NCBI GenBank assembly: GCA_003427395.1
Contig: BFEA01000225.1
Coordinates: 1,437,547-1,475,529, forward strand
Reading direction: 5' to 3'
Source of the DNA: Chara braunii
Taxonomy: Eukaryota > Streptophyta > Charophyceae > Charales > Characeae
DNA: 37,983 bases
The notes beneath the pieces were generated by a model. That model made no database searches and was not told the origin of the DNA. It saw only the letters and a list, made by a program, of their open reading frames with translations. The stretch's first letter is position 1. Each line of letters starts with the position of its first letter. Made by a program: the position numbers and the translations under genes. Positions 21,659 to 31,381 of this stretch are shown here, piece after piece.

Positions 21659-21853
21659 TTAAACCACCAATACACCTGGGCCTGCAGGCGCCTTACTGTG
21701 CGCCAACCTTTTCCGAACTGCCAGCGGCGCACTTCTTTTCTTTTTCGGCTGGCTCTGCCAGCCATTGTGGTTCGGTAGGCCCAGCCACTGCTAGAGTGCA
21801 GTGACGACGAGTTGCTTTCTCTGAAAGGCTGGGACAGCGTACTGGCTGTTTAA
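21659..21853. mobile_element. MITE, TTAAACCACCA family, ~195 bp
   Basis: TTAAACCACCAATACACC on the left faces GTACTGGCTGTTTAA on the right. The interior (GGGCCTG..GGCGCCTTACTG.GCGCC, then CAGCGGCGCACTTCTTTT, then TAGAGTGCAGTG.CGACGAG) matches 28814-29006 closely. No coding capacity. TTAA at both ends could be the target duplication or the last bases of the repeat. Confidence 0.8.
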
Positions 21854-21984
21854 CGGCATGAACAAACGTCCTTCTCTGGGTCGCTTATTCTTCCCAGTTG
21901 TCCTCCATTTTCGGTAGCTCACTCTCACCACATACATTGTTCAGATTTGAGTTCATGCTCACCGAGCTCTGGTCCCACTGTCTT

Positions 21985-23105
21985 GGGTCCGGTTGTTGGC
22001 AGAACCAAGAAGATGGTACGTTCTTAGTGTTCGTGTCTCCAAAGGGGGAGGCCATGGAGACCCCTTCAGAGACGGCAAGAGTCGTCAGTGTCCAGTTGTT
22101 GCCAGAACCAAGAAGATGGTATGTTTCCAGTGTTTGTGCCTCCAAAGGGAGAGGCCATTGAGACCCCTTCAGAGACAGCAAGAGTCGTCAGTGTCCGGTT
22201 GTTGGCAGAACCAAGAAGATGGTATGTTTTTAGTGTTTGTCTCCAAAGGGGGAGGCCATAGAGACCCTTTCAGACACAGCAAGAGTCGTCAGTATCCGGT
22301 TGTTGGCGGAACCAAGAAGATGGTATGTTCCTAGTGTTTGCATCTCCACCAAAGGGGGAGGCCATGGAGACCCCTTCANTAGTGTTTGCATCTCCACCAA
22401 AGGGGGAGGCCATGGAGACCCCTTCAAAGACAGCAAGAGTCATCAGTGTCCGGTTGTTGGCGGAACCAAGAAGATGGTATATTCTTAGTGTTTGCATCTC
22501 CACCAAAGGGGGAGGCCATGGAGACCCCTTCAAAGACAGCAAGAGTCNATCTCCACCAAAGGGGGAGGCCATGGAGACCCCTTCAAAGACAGCAAGAGTC
22601 GTCAGTGTCCGGTTGTTGGCAGAACCAAGAAGATGGTATGCTTCTAGTGTTTGTGTCTCCAAAGGGGGAGGCCATGGAGACCCCTTCAGAGACCAAGAGT
22701 CGTCAGGGTCCGGTTGTTGGCAGAACAAAGAAGGTGGTCTGTTTCTAGTGTTTGTCTCCAAAGGGGGATGCCATGGAGACCTCTTCAAACACAGCAAGAG
22801 TCGTCAGTGTCCGGTTGTTGGCAGAATCAAGAAGATGGTATGTTTCTAGTGTGTCTCCACAGGGGGAGGTCATAGAGACCCCTTCAGACACAGCAAGTGT
22901 CATCAGTGTCCGGTTGTTGGCAGAATCAGTGTCCGGTTGTTGGCAGAACCAAGAAGATGGTATGTTATTAGTGTTTGTATCTCCAAAGGGGGAGGCCATA
23001 AAGACCCCTTCAAACACAACAATTGTCGCGAGTGTCCGATTGTTGGTAGAACCGAAGAAGATGGTATGTTTCTAGTGTTTGTACCTCCGATAGACCCCTT
23101 CAGAC
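21985..23105. repeat. minisatellite array B, unit about 103 bp
   Basis: Roughly ten to eleven units of the array A sequence; unit starts (GGTTGTTGG) fall at 21991, 22094, 22197, 22298, 22452, 22611, 22712, 22813, 22912, 22932 and, diverged, 23038. Single N bases at 22379 and 22548 mark joins where part of a unit is repeated, so the copy number is not reliable. Some units read CATCTCCACCAAAGGGGG, others GTCTCCAAAGGGGG, defining two subtypes. Confidence 0.92.
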
Positions 23106-23272
23106 CTTCAGGAGAAACCAATTGGAGTTATGGACAAGGAGATTGTACATGCTATAGAGATTGCCCAAGGGAGTAAGACCCCAAAGGCGGGATCTATAGG
23201 ATGTCTCCTACGAGTTAGAAGATTAGCTCTGCAAGCAACTAAAGGAACTGATTGACCACCAGCTACAGAGAA

Positions 23273-23461
23273 AGACCCAAGGATCATGACAGAACAGGAT
23301 GTCAGACCATGTATGGACTGTAAGAGTTTACGGTGATGCCTTTGGGGCTCTGTGACGTCCCGGGTATGTTCCAACAGGCCATAGACAATATACGTATCTT
23401 AAGTATGACTTGGGAGGACCATGCACAATCTTTAAAGATTGTTTTTTTAGATCTCCTCTGA
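23273..23461 (+). pseudogene. Ty3/gypsy reverse transcriptase relic
   Basis: In the frame of 23312 the sequence reads YGL, a stop, EFTVMPFGLCDVPGMFQ, then shortly TWEDHAQSLKIVF. This is the order of the Ty3/gypsy RT: the VMPFGL block (usually followed by CNAP.TFQ) and the later TWEEH..HL..V segment. About 20 residues that should lie between them, including the catalytic Tyr-x-Asp-Asp, are missing, and a stop replaces the Tyr of the YGLYEF motif. A TGA ends the frame at 23459-23461. No LTR, protease or integrase was found nearby. The relic is old and inactive. Confidence 0.8.
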
Positions 23462-23810
23462 ACTGTGCCCTTGCCTTGCTGAATCAAGTCTGCTAGGCTC
23501 AAGTGGGTCCTCCTTTTCCAAGGAGACATTCGCCTGCTCCCTGAGCTTCCCAATGCCATCATTTTACTCCCCTTCAGATCCTTGTGGGTACAGACAGGCC
23601 TACCCTCCAACGACTACCTTCCCCCGAACTTAACACACCGTCATGACGACTATATCAAAACCTGAAAAATATATTTTGGACATTCATAATCAGGGTGCTT
23701 TGCGTTCGGGGGAAAACACAGTAGAACCTCTCGTGGCGTTTCCACTTTCTGCTCCTTTCTCCGTAGCCAAGGCCTCGTTCTTGAGGAACAACTCGGCAGA
23801 ACTGGCATTG
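23462..23810. other. no gene seen
   Basis: Sequence after the RT relic has no clear gypsy continuation and no other gene. Confidence 0.4.
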
Positions 23811-23932
23811 AGGGCATACTCACACAAGGACCTTTCCGGCTTATCTCTGGACATCATCGTGGTCGGATGCATCCAGCCGTGGTCATAAAAGCAGTCAAAT
23901 CCATTCAGACAAGCCCTTGCTTGAATACGCTC
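23811..23932. mobile_element. MITE, AGGGCATATTCACAC family, ~120 bp
   Basis: AGGGCATACTCACACAAGGA on the left is matched by a diverged inverted copy on the right (CCCTTGCTTGAATACGCTCT). It is related to the LINE-split MITE at 8677. No transposase. Confidence 0.55.
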
Positions 23933-24059
23933 TGAGTAAGTTGCTCTCAATCTCTACCCCTTGCAGATAGTTGGCACTTGAAATCGCCCTTGCGTGAATA
24001 CGCACTGAGTAAGTTGCTCTCAATCTCTACCCCTTGTAGATAGTTGGCACTTGAAATCC
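23914..24059 (+). repeat. 73-bp tandem duplication
   Basis: CCCTTGCTTGAATACGCTCT starts unit 1 at 23914; CCCTTGCGTGAATACGCACT starts unit 2 at 23987. The shared part runs to TTGGCACTTGAAATC with only about three differences, so the duplication is recent. It begins in the right end of the MITE above. Confidence 0.92.
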
Positions 24060-24235
24060 ACACCAGGGCTCGTGAATGGGCAATGCCAGTGCAAGGCTTA
24101 AACTTTAAAGGACAGATTTGTTTCTCCTAATTTGAAAGAAATGTGCTATGGACTTCGCCTCCAGGGAAACCCTCACCACCCGCTGCTGACTCACCACTCT
24201 TTCAACTCACTGCCTTCGGATTGCCGAACCAACTT

Positions 24236-24330
24236 AGGGCACATTCACACGAGGACTTTCCTTGAATCGAACTGCAATAACAGCCAAACCTAGATGAATC
24301 TGACTAAAAATGACGTCCAGATTCCAGAGC
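24236..24330 (+). mobile_element. MITE left end, AGGGCATATTCACAC family
   Basis: AGGGCACATTCACACGAGGA followed by TCTGACT and CCAGAGCTT matches the 8677 element in order. No right terminus was found. Confidence 0.5.
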
Positions 24331-24602
24331 TTTAAAAGAAGCAGTGAATCAATGATAAGGGGTTATATGTTGCAGGGCAGACGATTCACGTGGCTTGGAG
24401 GAAGGCCCTTTTTTACGTTTCGTTTTTGTTTTTTTTGAAGGCCATTTCATGAGCGAACATCGAAAAGAAGGGAAAATTGCATCTGTACCTCACTTAGAGC
24501 CTTGCTCAGCTCGATAGCTGCGGCACTCTTGCGAGGGACGCTAGCCCGGTTCCCAACTTATAATAAATTGTCTTTTTCCAACAACAACAAAAAAAAAAGG
24601 TT

Positions 24603-24960
24603 GGGAAGACCCGCTATACCCAGTCGAGCGCCCAACTTGCATCTATACCCAGACCCTGTCCAACTTAAGGTTATACCCTACATTTCCTGTGCGCCAACTT
24701 ATACACGTACCCAGTCCCACTGGCCCTTGGTTGGGGACCACAAAATTATGCTTATGCCCAGGAACGGGGCAGGCAAAATTGGGTATGCACATAATTTGCC
24801 CAGGTAAGTGCATAATTAGCATTCCGGAAGTTGGGTATAACTGCAATTTGGCGGTACCAACCTTGGCCCTCCTCCGTCGTGTATTCAAATAATTTGCACA
24901 CACAATTTTCCGGGTTCTGATGCCAGTTGGACACCGGGGCTGGGTATACCGGGTATTCCC
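24603..24960. mobile_element. 358-bp inverted-repeat element, GGGAAkACCCGsTATACCCAG ends
   Basis: GGGAAGACCCGCTATACCCA at the left pairs with the reverse complement of the right end, GGGAATACCCGGTATACCCA. The match continues more weakly for about 20 bp (GCCCAACTTGCAT against GTCCAACTGGCAT). The interior repeats ACCCAG and GGGTAT words several times. No coding capacity and no clear target duplication. It is a non-autonomous DNA transposon of unassigned superfamily. Confidence 0.8.
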
Positions 24961-25468
24961 ATCTTTAAACGGGGTACAGAATCTACAGATGCAATTTGCC
25001 CTAAAAAGAAAAGGCATCCATCATAATGATGCTCATCAACAGTACAAAAGTACATCGAATAGCTAAAGAAGCTGCGATGGAGGAAATGGCCATGGAGGCA
25101 TGCAGCCATCAGCAGGCTCTGCATTGCTGTAAAGCCAGCCAGTGAAGGGCCTCCCTCTCATTACTGAAGAAGTGGACAAGGTGAGGTCTTTCCATGCAAT
25201 AGGCTGACAATAGCAGTGGTGGTTCACCTGCAATGAGGCCGATGAGTTTGACCTTTCTAATAACTGCACAAGCATGTGAAACATTGAAAAATTACAGGAA
25301 GCAATGCTGTCCTATTCTTGGGTCGTGTGCTGCATATAGTCAAATACAGCACGAGCCATTCCTCCTTTTTATCTACCCTTCTTTTCTTTTTTGGTTTCCG
25401 TTTTCCATTTTTCCTTTTGCTTGCAGCCACGACTGCAAAAGTGACTGATACAATGACGCTGAGTTGTC
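24961..25468. other. no gene seen
   Basis: No protein-like frame and no repeat recognised. Confidence 0.35.
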
Positions 25469-25601
25469 AAACCACCAGTACCCCAGGGGGTCTTAGGCCC
25501 CCTCTGGGGAGGCTCTGACGCAAATGCACATGGACCTGCGCGGCGCACTGATTCAGCCACCGTGTTAACGACCTAAAAACGTGGAGGTACTGGTGGGAAC
25601 C
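25469..25601. mobile_element. short MITE, AAACCACCAGTACC ends
   Basis: AAACCACCAGTACCCCAG faces GGAGGTACTGGTGGGAACC, an inverted repeat of about 16 bp. The ends resemble the TTAAACCACCAG family, but TTAA is missing on both sides. An inner hairpin, CCCCAGGGGGTCTTAGG / CCCCCTCTGGGG, follows the left end. Confidence 0.55.
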
Positions 25602-25732
25602 TTTAGCTCAAGCGTCTTTGAAAAGAAGAGCCAAGTGAGAGAGCCTGGAGGAGGAGCTGATAAGAAACCCAAGAAAAGCCACAGCCCGTGGCAACCTTTA
25701 GCTCGAGCGTCTTTGAAAAGAAGGGCCAAAGG
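25596..25732 (+). repeat. 38-bp direct repeat
   Basis: AACCTTTAGCTC.AGCGTCTT and the following TGAAAAGAAG.GCCAA occur at about 25599 and again at about 25693, with two mismatches. Confidence 0.85.
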
Positions 25733-25909
25733 CTAAGTCTTAGTACTTCTTACTCCATTGGCTGGTGCTCTAGGTCAGATGACTCCAATCAGGAAGCCGT
25801 CCACATAGCGAAGATTGCGAATCTTTCTAAAATGACTCTCGCGAGCCAAAGACGAGGGCCGAAGGCACATCTTGAAGGCTGCTCTTCTACCGAGCCTTTT
25901 TCCGAAGCT

Positions 25910-26165
25910 CCTTGACTCCAGTCCATGCAAAGATTGAGCCCACAGGAGCAGCTGATGCTTTCATTCTCTTTCTCCACCCTCATGGGAACATGCTCGTCAT
26001 TTGGCCCGGACCTCCTTGACTCCAGCAGATGCAAAGAACATGCTCGTTTTTTGGCCCGGACCTCCTCGACTTCAGCAGATGCAAAAACTGAGCCCGCAGG
26101 AGGAGCTGATTCTCTCTCACTCTTCCTCCAGCTCATGAGATCATGCTCGTCTTTTGGCCGCCTGT
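25910..26165 (+). repeat. imperfect tandem repeat
   Basis: The words TTGACTCCAG..GATGCAAAGA, TGAGCCC.CAGGAG.AGCTGA, CATG..A.CATGCTCGTC and TTTGGCCCGGACCTCCT recur two or three times each in the same order. The units are unequal in length because one block was deleted or duplicated. Confidence 0.75.
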
Positions 26166-26217
26166 TCAAGTGAGTTTGGGTTCTTTCAATTCAATCCTAG
26201 ATTCCTTCATGAGTATA

Positions 26218-26893
26218 GGCCTCGTTAGACACTCCTCGGGGATGCGATTCCAAGGATTTCGTCGCCATTCCACCTGTCCACGCACGGAGATGAAATCAGA
26301 GAAGAAAATGTGAAAACACTCCAAGGACGAATCCTAAAGAATTTAGGTTTCTCTAGCCATTTTGTCCTCGGCTCCAAGAAACGTCGCGAGGTCCCTTGGA
26401 GACCAATGATCCGTGTTTCACATAGAGGAGAGGGCATGAACATAGTGGTATGTTACAACCGAGAATCAGGTTCGTGGTGGGACCCTATTGGCTAAAAGCC
26501 TGAAGGTCCTGACATCGCTCTTAGGACTAGTCCTATAGAGCTCACACTCGAAGGATGAGTCGAACAAAGAGAATGAGACCGTTACTGATGGACAGTCGAA
26601 ATGATCGTAGGGACTTCGCCACCATGGCACAGTGCCTGCATCTTTTTTGCATGTACTCGAGTCCTTTATCATGGCCTTCTTGTCCGTATCTTCATCTCTT
26701 TTCAGTATATCTCTCCCTCTCTATGATCTGTCTTCTCTGCTCGCACTTCTTTTATCTTTTTAACTTCGCCTGCCGGCCATACACATCTTTCGGTCGCGTG
26801 TCCTTTCATGTCAAAGAGGATGAGAGCCCTAAATTTTCTTAGGATTCTTCCCAGGGCGCTTAGGACGCGCTAGGGGTGTCTCGCGAGGGGCCC
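26218..26893. mobile_element. diverged Harbinger/Tourist-like MITE, long form
   Basis: GGCCTCGTTAGACACTCCTC on the left and CTAGGGGTGTCTCGCGAGGG on the right are a diverged inverted pair. The interior matches 29390-29847 in several places (GTGAAAACACTCC; GTTACAACCGAGAATC; GACCCTATTGGCT). About 220 bp of extra, partly T-rich sequence lies in the middle. TATA flanks both sides and may be a remnant of the target duplication. No transposase. Confidence 0.7.
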
Positions 26894-27069
26894 TATATCA
26901 ACCACCCGGCGCACTTCGGACTCTCGGAAAATCCAAACCTGGGAGCTGTACCAGTCACAATGGCATTGAAAGTCCGGGACAGCCATTAGAATTCGAACAT
27001 TAAAGAGAAGATCAGCACGGTCCCTGCACAAGGACGACACTCGAGAAAATTTAATGGTCCAGTTCTTTT

Positions 27070-27261
27070 TTAAACCGCCACTACCTTTCCCGCTGTTGGG
27101 AAAAGTGGGAAAATAGCCTACTCCGCATATTTCAGGGGCTGCGTCGAATGGCGGCCGCCGTTCATAAATTTTATTGCCGGCCCACATTTCGTTTCGGCCT
27201 CCGAAACGAGTAGGACCCACCCTGCGGCCAGTATGATGAGGAAAAGGTAGTGGGGGTTTAA
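27070..27261. mobile_element. MITE, TTAAACCGCCACTACCTTTCC ends, ~192 bp
   Basis: TTAAACCGCCACTACCTTTC on the left is the inverse of GGAAAAGGTAGTGGGGGTTTAA on the right, with TTAA at both ends. The terminal 20 bp are closely related to the MITE inside the U6 copy at 31519-31666; the interiors differ. Confidence 0.85.
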
Positions 27262-27783
27262 GGAAAAGGATAGAAACAATGGCATGGAAATATCCGAAAC
27301 TCTGCATTTCCTCTTCGTTTTGCCCTGAGTGGACGAGGCAGAGCGGCGATGCTGGAGGAATCGTTACAATTGCTCTAGTTCTCTATGTGCACATTACATC
27401 CTTCACGACAGCAAAGCCTCACACAAGGTGGTAAGCTTTCTCTACTTGAAGTATGCTCTTAGTTGTGCACTGCCCACCTGGCCGTCATTCTATCGATGAG
27501 CAGCGCACATAGCACCTGTACCCCATGTGATATCTGAGTATACACATGATGTTTCCGGGGACCCTGAGCCCGGTTCCCAGCACGTGCTGCCCCACACAAA
27601 TAGGATCGGAGCCCTCTACCTCCGGGATCCCTACTACAAGCATATGGGCTCTTATCTCTGCGGGTAGTAGGTCATGACACATGCTGCCTTTGTCAGAGAA
27701 AACAAAACAAAAAAAAAGATGGGACACCAGGGACAGTCCAAACACATGACACATGCTGCCTTTGTCCTCGAGGCCCAGTTGAG

Positions 27784-27819
<36 letters not shown>

Positions 27820-27840
27820 GAGGGCTTCTCACAGTAGCCG
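27262..27840. other. no gene; dispersed repeat and short duplications
   Basis: GCCCGGTTCCCAGCACGTGC at 27568-27587 is the second copy of the repeat at 7486. CATGACACATGCTGCCTTTG occurs twice (about 27672 and 27746). TTGAGGGCT flanks the T-run 27789-27815 on both sides, which looks like a small target duplication around a poly(A)/(T) insertion. Confidence 0.55.
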
Positions 27841-27896
27841 GCCATGAATCTCTGGTCGTGCGGTAGTGCACTACCGCACGTTCACGGCTCATGGCA
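27841..27896. repeat. 24-bp perfect palindrome with outer arms
   Basis: 27857-27880 (CGTGCGGTAGTG and its inverse) is a perfect palindrome with no spacer. Outside it, GCCATGA (27841) faces TCATGGC (about 27889), so the whole folds into an interrupted stem of about 55 bp. Confidence 0.9.
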
Positions 27897-27925
27897 CATG
27901 CGCAAACCAAAAACATGCAAAAAGA

Positions 27926-27985
27926 GGACCTGAGAGGAAAGGTGAAAGTAAGGCAAGCTGACAGTCAATCCTCCATTATGCAGGA
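27926..27985 (+). mobile_element. LINE 3' region fragment
   Basis: GGACCTGAGAGGAAAGGTGA, then GTAAGGCAAGCTGACAGTCA and ATCCTCCATTATGCAGGAGT, match the minus-strand LINE 3' region at 30690-30757 almost exactly. The element's own 3' end is missing. Confidence 0.8.
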
Positions 27986-27998
27986 GTCAAGGGACTTC

Positions 27999-28813
27999 TT
28001 CTTCTTCTTCTTTTTATTATTATTATTATTATTATTTCTGACTAAGCTATATTCTTCTCTCAATTTCACCTTTCACCTTTCACTACCTATCTACTCCTAC
28101 TCCTAAGGCTATACAGAGGACCCCTGCAAGCATAGCTACCTCCTGCAATCAAGGGCTATGCATGTTGCCCCCTGCCCTACTCGGCGGTGGTCAGGGAGTA
28201 GGGCGGGGCCATCGGTGGGAGGGGGGGTGACTAATGCAAAGACCAAGCATTTTGCCAGTAGGTGCGCCACCCATCTACTCCCCCCAACCCCCATCGAGTG
28301 ACAGCAGTGTCTAAGGCCAACGTTCTCCCACACACCACACACAAGATGCTTCTTCAGAAACGTATTCTACTAATCGAGAAAGGGTCCAGTTTGTTTATTA
28401 GAAAAAAGAATGATTTTTTTTTTAAGAATGATTTTTTTTTGAGTTTTTAAAAAGTTATAATGGTTCTCCCCCCCGCCCCCCCGCCCTGCCCCCTCCTAGA
28501 ACGCCCCCCCACCCTTCTTCAGTTTTTCTGCACCGCCGCGCCCACAGCGATGGGTGGACACAGTGCACTTTCTTTTTTTGGACAGTGCAGGACACAGTGC
28601 ACATATGCAGTTGCTTGAGGACACTTTTCTTCAAGATCTTATGGTAGGCTAGAGGCAATAAATGGCATCCCGACCCATGGGAGAGACCTGTGTGAGGGAG
28701 AAGCAGTTGTGTGGAGGCATACCTGGTTATCAGGTGGCTCACTACTGCTTGAACCCAAAAGCCCGAGCGCATGTCATGCTTTCTGTGCTTTTACTGCATC
28801 AACTTTGTTTGCC
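27999..28813. other. no gene; simple repeats and C-rich tract
   Basis: TTC then TTA triplet repeats lie at about 27999-28036. A C-rich tract at about 28468-28516 has at least four runs of C, so the minus strand could form a G-quadruplex. No gene recognised. Confidence 0.45.
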
Positions 28814-29006
28814 TTAAACCACCAGTAAGTACACCCGGGCCTGGAGGCGCCTTACTGCGCGCCAAGCTTTTCCGAACGGTCAGCGGCGCACTTCTTTTCC
28901 CTTTTGCCAGTCATTGTGGTCCGGTAGGCCGAGCCATTGCTAGAGTGCAGTGGCGACGAGTTGCTTTTTCTGCAAGGCTGGGGCATCAACCTGTTCTGGT
29001 GGTTTA
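28814..29006. mobile_element. MITE, TTAAACCACCAG family, ~193 bp
   Basis: TTAAACCACCAGTAAGTACA on the left faces TTCTGGTGGTTTAG on the right. The interior is clearly homologous to 21659-21853, including CAGCGGCGCACTTCTTTT. The right end has TTTAG where the other copy has TTTAA. Confidence 0.82.
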
Positions 29007-29119
29007 GATGCAGACGGCGCTAATCTTGACGCGGTGCTAAATAATGATAACACAGCTCAGGTTAATCCCTTGTTAAGGATTTCAGCACAGAAAGAATAGC
29101 ACAAATGCAGGGCACGAAC

Positions 29120-29190
29120 TGGCCTATCCCGGTTGGTGCACCCAACGGACTGTTGAAATTCAGACCTGAGTTTGAATCCCAACACGCCAG
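29120..29190 (+). repeat. tRNA-like SINE head, copy 2
   Basis: TGGCCTATCCCGGTTGG resembles an A box and GAGTTTGAATCCC a B box, 49 bases apart, as in tRNA genes. Homologous to 13631-13700. No tRNA fold with a complete acceptor stem was recognised. Confidence 0.55.
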
Positions 29191-29389
29191 TCGGTTGGAT
29201 GAGGATAACTCAAGGTCATCGCTAAGAGGGGAGCAGGACCAGCCTTCCAATAAACAAGAAAAAGATGCATGCAGAAGCATATTTCATTTGAATGATGATA
29301 TTTGTATACTAAACAGTCATAAAGAACTTCCTGGAGGACCATAGCCAGAAAGGGAGGAAAGGGCAGAACATGGGGGGCAGTGACAGACT

Positions 29390-29847
29390 GGGGCTCGTTC
29401 GACACTCCTCGGGCGCCTAAAATCCCCGAGGAATTGTTCGTTCCACTTATCCTCGGGGGTGCAGTCGGAAAAAGAAAAGTGAAAACACTCCGAAGGCAAT
29501 TCCTCGGGCTCCGAGGATTCCCCAGCCATTTCTCCCGTTTGCCCAAGGGACCTCACGAGGTCCCTTGGGCAAAAGGAATCCGCTTTTCACGGAGAGGAGC
29601 GGGCACACGCGTAGAGAGACGTTACAACCGAGAATCTGGATCGTGGCGGCACCCTATTGGCTGAAGGCCTTAAGCACTTTTTTTTTTTTTTTTTTTTNCC
29701 TTTTTTNTTTTCTGACATTGCTCCGAGGAAACGTCCTCGNGCGACGTCCCGAGGACAAGGTGGAACGAAGGGCCCAAATTTCCTTTTGACTAAAAGGAAT
29801 TTTTCCTCGGGCTCCGAGGACGCCCCAAGGAGTGTCGAACGAGCCCC
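29390..29847. mobile_element. Harbinger/Tourist-like MITE, 458 bp, ACT target duplication
   Basis: GGGGCTCGTTCGACACTCCT on the left is the inverse of the right end AGGAGTGTCGAACGAGCCCC, 20 of 20 but for one base just inside. ACT lies directly outside both ends (29387-29389 and 29848-29850), a 3-bp duplication as in PIF/Harbinger elements, whose Tourist MITEs also have GG(G)-C-TGTTTGG-like ends. Inside, a perfect 16-bp inverted repeat with a 4-base loop lies at 29538-29573. N bases at 29698, 29707 and 29740 mark doubtful assembly next to a T-run. Confidence 0.85.
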
Positions 29848-29850
29848 ACT

Positions 29851-30512
29851 GTTTCATCAGAGGTTCGCTCACCAGGAGGCTGAACGCTCTCTACACCCCG
29901 AAGAGTCCAGTAGCCGATGCTTTACTCTGTGGTAATCCATCTCAAAGCACCAGAACATGGCCACAGGCAAGTTGATAACAGTGAGAGAGACTGTCCGAAA
30001 AAAATGGAGGCTCGGGGCAACTGGATCAAAATGGCTACAAAAGTGCTGCACTGGTGTGTTTCGGCAAAGCTTGGCGCGCAGGGGGGAAGAATCCACCTCG
30101 TACAAAAGAGGCTCGGATTTACTGGTGGTGGTCTAACCCCAGTTACCGCTGGGCACCAACCACTGTCCCACCACAACTGACAGCCCTTCAAGGCGGGGAC
30201 CACCACTGCCTTTGGGGGCACCTGTGATGAAAATCAAAGCAGACTGCTATCAGTGCCCCACACCAGATAGAAGACTGAGTAAAGCTAGCTAGCAGCCTAG
30301 CACATAATATTTTAGCGCACGCACGGCATGTGCTCCAAAGTACCGTATACTCAAGGCCATACTAACACCAGACCTTTTTGGGCTGAACTCCTTTTTTCCT
30401 CCTCGGTGAGATACAGCCCTGACAGTCCAGGTGGGGATATTGCCCAACGTAGGCTTTGCAAATAGAAAGCCATTCTTGTAAAAACCTGGCTTACCTCCCA
30501 CTAAATTACTTC

Positions 30513-30513
<1 letters not shown>
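29851..30513. other. no gene seen
   Basis: No protein-like frame and no repeat recognised. Confidence 0.35.

Positions 30514-30555
<42 letters not shown>
30514..30555. repeat. poly(A) run, 42 nt
   Basis: Directly follows the 3' end of the minus-strand LINE, so in the LINE's orientation it is a T-tail, not the expected A-tail. The plus-strand LINE at 8765 has a normal A-tail after the same ACCTGTTT ending. Confidence 0.9.
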
Positions 30556-30556
<1 letters not shown>

Positions 30557-31250
30557 AGGTCCTTATGGCCATTTCCATTCTGGGGAGCATCAGTCCGGTT
30601 CCTATTCCACCGGCAAGTCAGAATAAAATATTACAGCATGAAACACACTCACGCTTCCTTCCGTCTGGCTGAAGGAACCATGACCAGCATTGATTACTCC
30701 TGCATAATGGAGGATTGACTGTCAGCTTGCCTTACTTTCACCTTTCCTCTCAGGTCCACTGCACAAACCTGTCCGATGACTAATAAAGAGCAAGAAAGGT
30801 AAGAGAAGCTACGGAAGTTAACAGTACCGGAATTTGCCCTTCAATATTATGTGACCTGTGATGGATTTTGTCCTTCTGCTGGCTGGAATCTCTGTCTTCT
30901 CCACCCTGCTTCTGAGTTGTGCCAGTCTTTCCATCGTATGTGAGAGACATTTATCTCTGCCACTTTGCCCCTTGCAAGCCACACCTTAGTGAATATTGCC
31001 TTGATTCTTCTCTGTTTCTCTTCATCATCTGGCATGGACTGTCTCGTCTTGTGCCATTTACAAAGGATCTCCGCCTAAATCAAAGTCCTTGTCTCCGCCC
31101 ATACCTTCTCCCTTGGAGTTGAGAGTCCCTCAATGGTTCTACAGCACCTTTCCTTCCAGATGGACCAAAGCATTACCTTTAAGGTCATTCGAAACCACGT
31201 TTTCTGTGTCTTGTCGAATTGAGCTGGGATGTTAGTCCATAAGAGGAGTT
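30556..31250 (-). mobile_element. 5'-truncated LINE copy, minus strand
   Basis: The reverse complement shares the 3' untranslated region of the LINE at 8765 (GGCAAGCTGACAGTCAATCC; GACGGAAGGAAGCGTGAG; CTTGCCGGTGGAA; AAGGACCTGTTT). Upstream it holds the end of ORF2. The 5' limit is set where the frame loses LINE character near 31250. Target duplications were not found. Confidence 0.82.
30847..31240 (-). pseudogene. LINE ORF2 C-terminal end
   Basis: Reading down the minus strand: NIPAQFDKTQKTW, then LWSIWKERCCRTIEG, then PREKVWAE, a TAG stop near 31077, then the frame resumes and runs to the stop at 30847. LWSIWKERC..TIEG..TPREKVWA aligns with LWVIWKRRC..TIEE..VPREEMWA of the copy at 8765, so the two belong to one family but have diverged a good deal. 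The single in-frame stop and the 5' truncation mean it is not functional. Confidence 0.8.
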
Positions 31251-31381
31251 AGATGGGGTGTTCAGGGAGGGGAGTCGAGAAGAGGGAGTCCCAGAGATCC
31301 GAGTCCGTCGCCCAATATTCAGTCGCCTCTCTACATCGACTAAATTACATTTCTTTCTCTTTTTTATTGTTCGTTTTTTTT

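Noticed and set aside
21993-22850. Several frames of 90-175 codons in the minisatellite
   Set aside because: The unit is about 103 bp, so the peptide changes frame every unit; no protein is conserved.
21985-23105. CRISPR-like array
   Set aside because: Units are tandem copies over their full length with no variable spacers, and the genome is eukaryotic.
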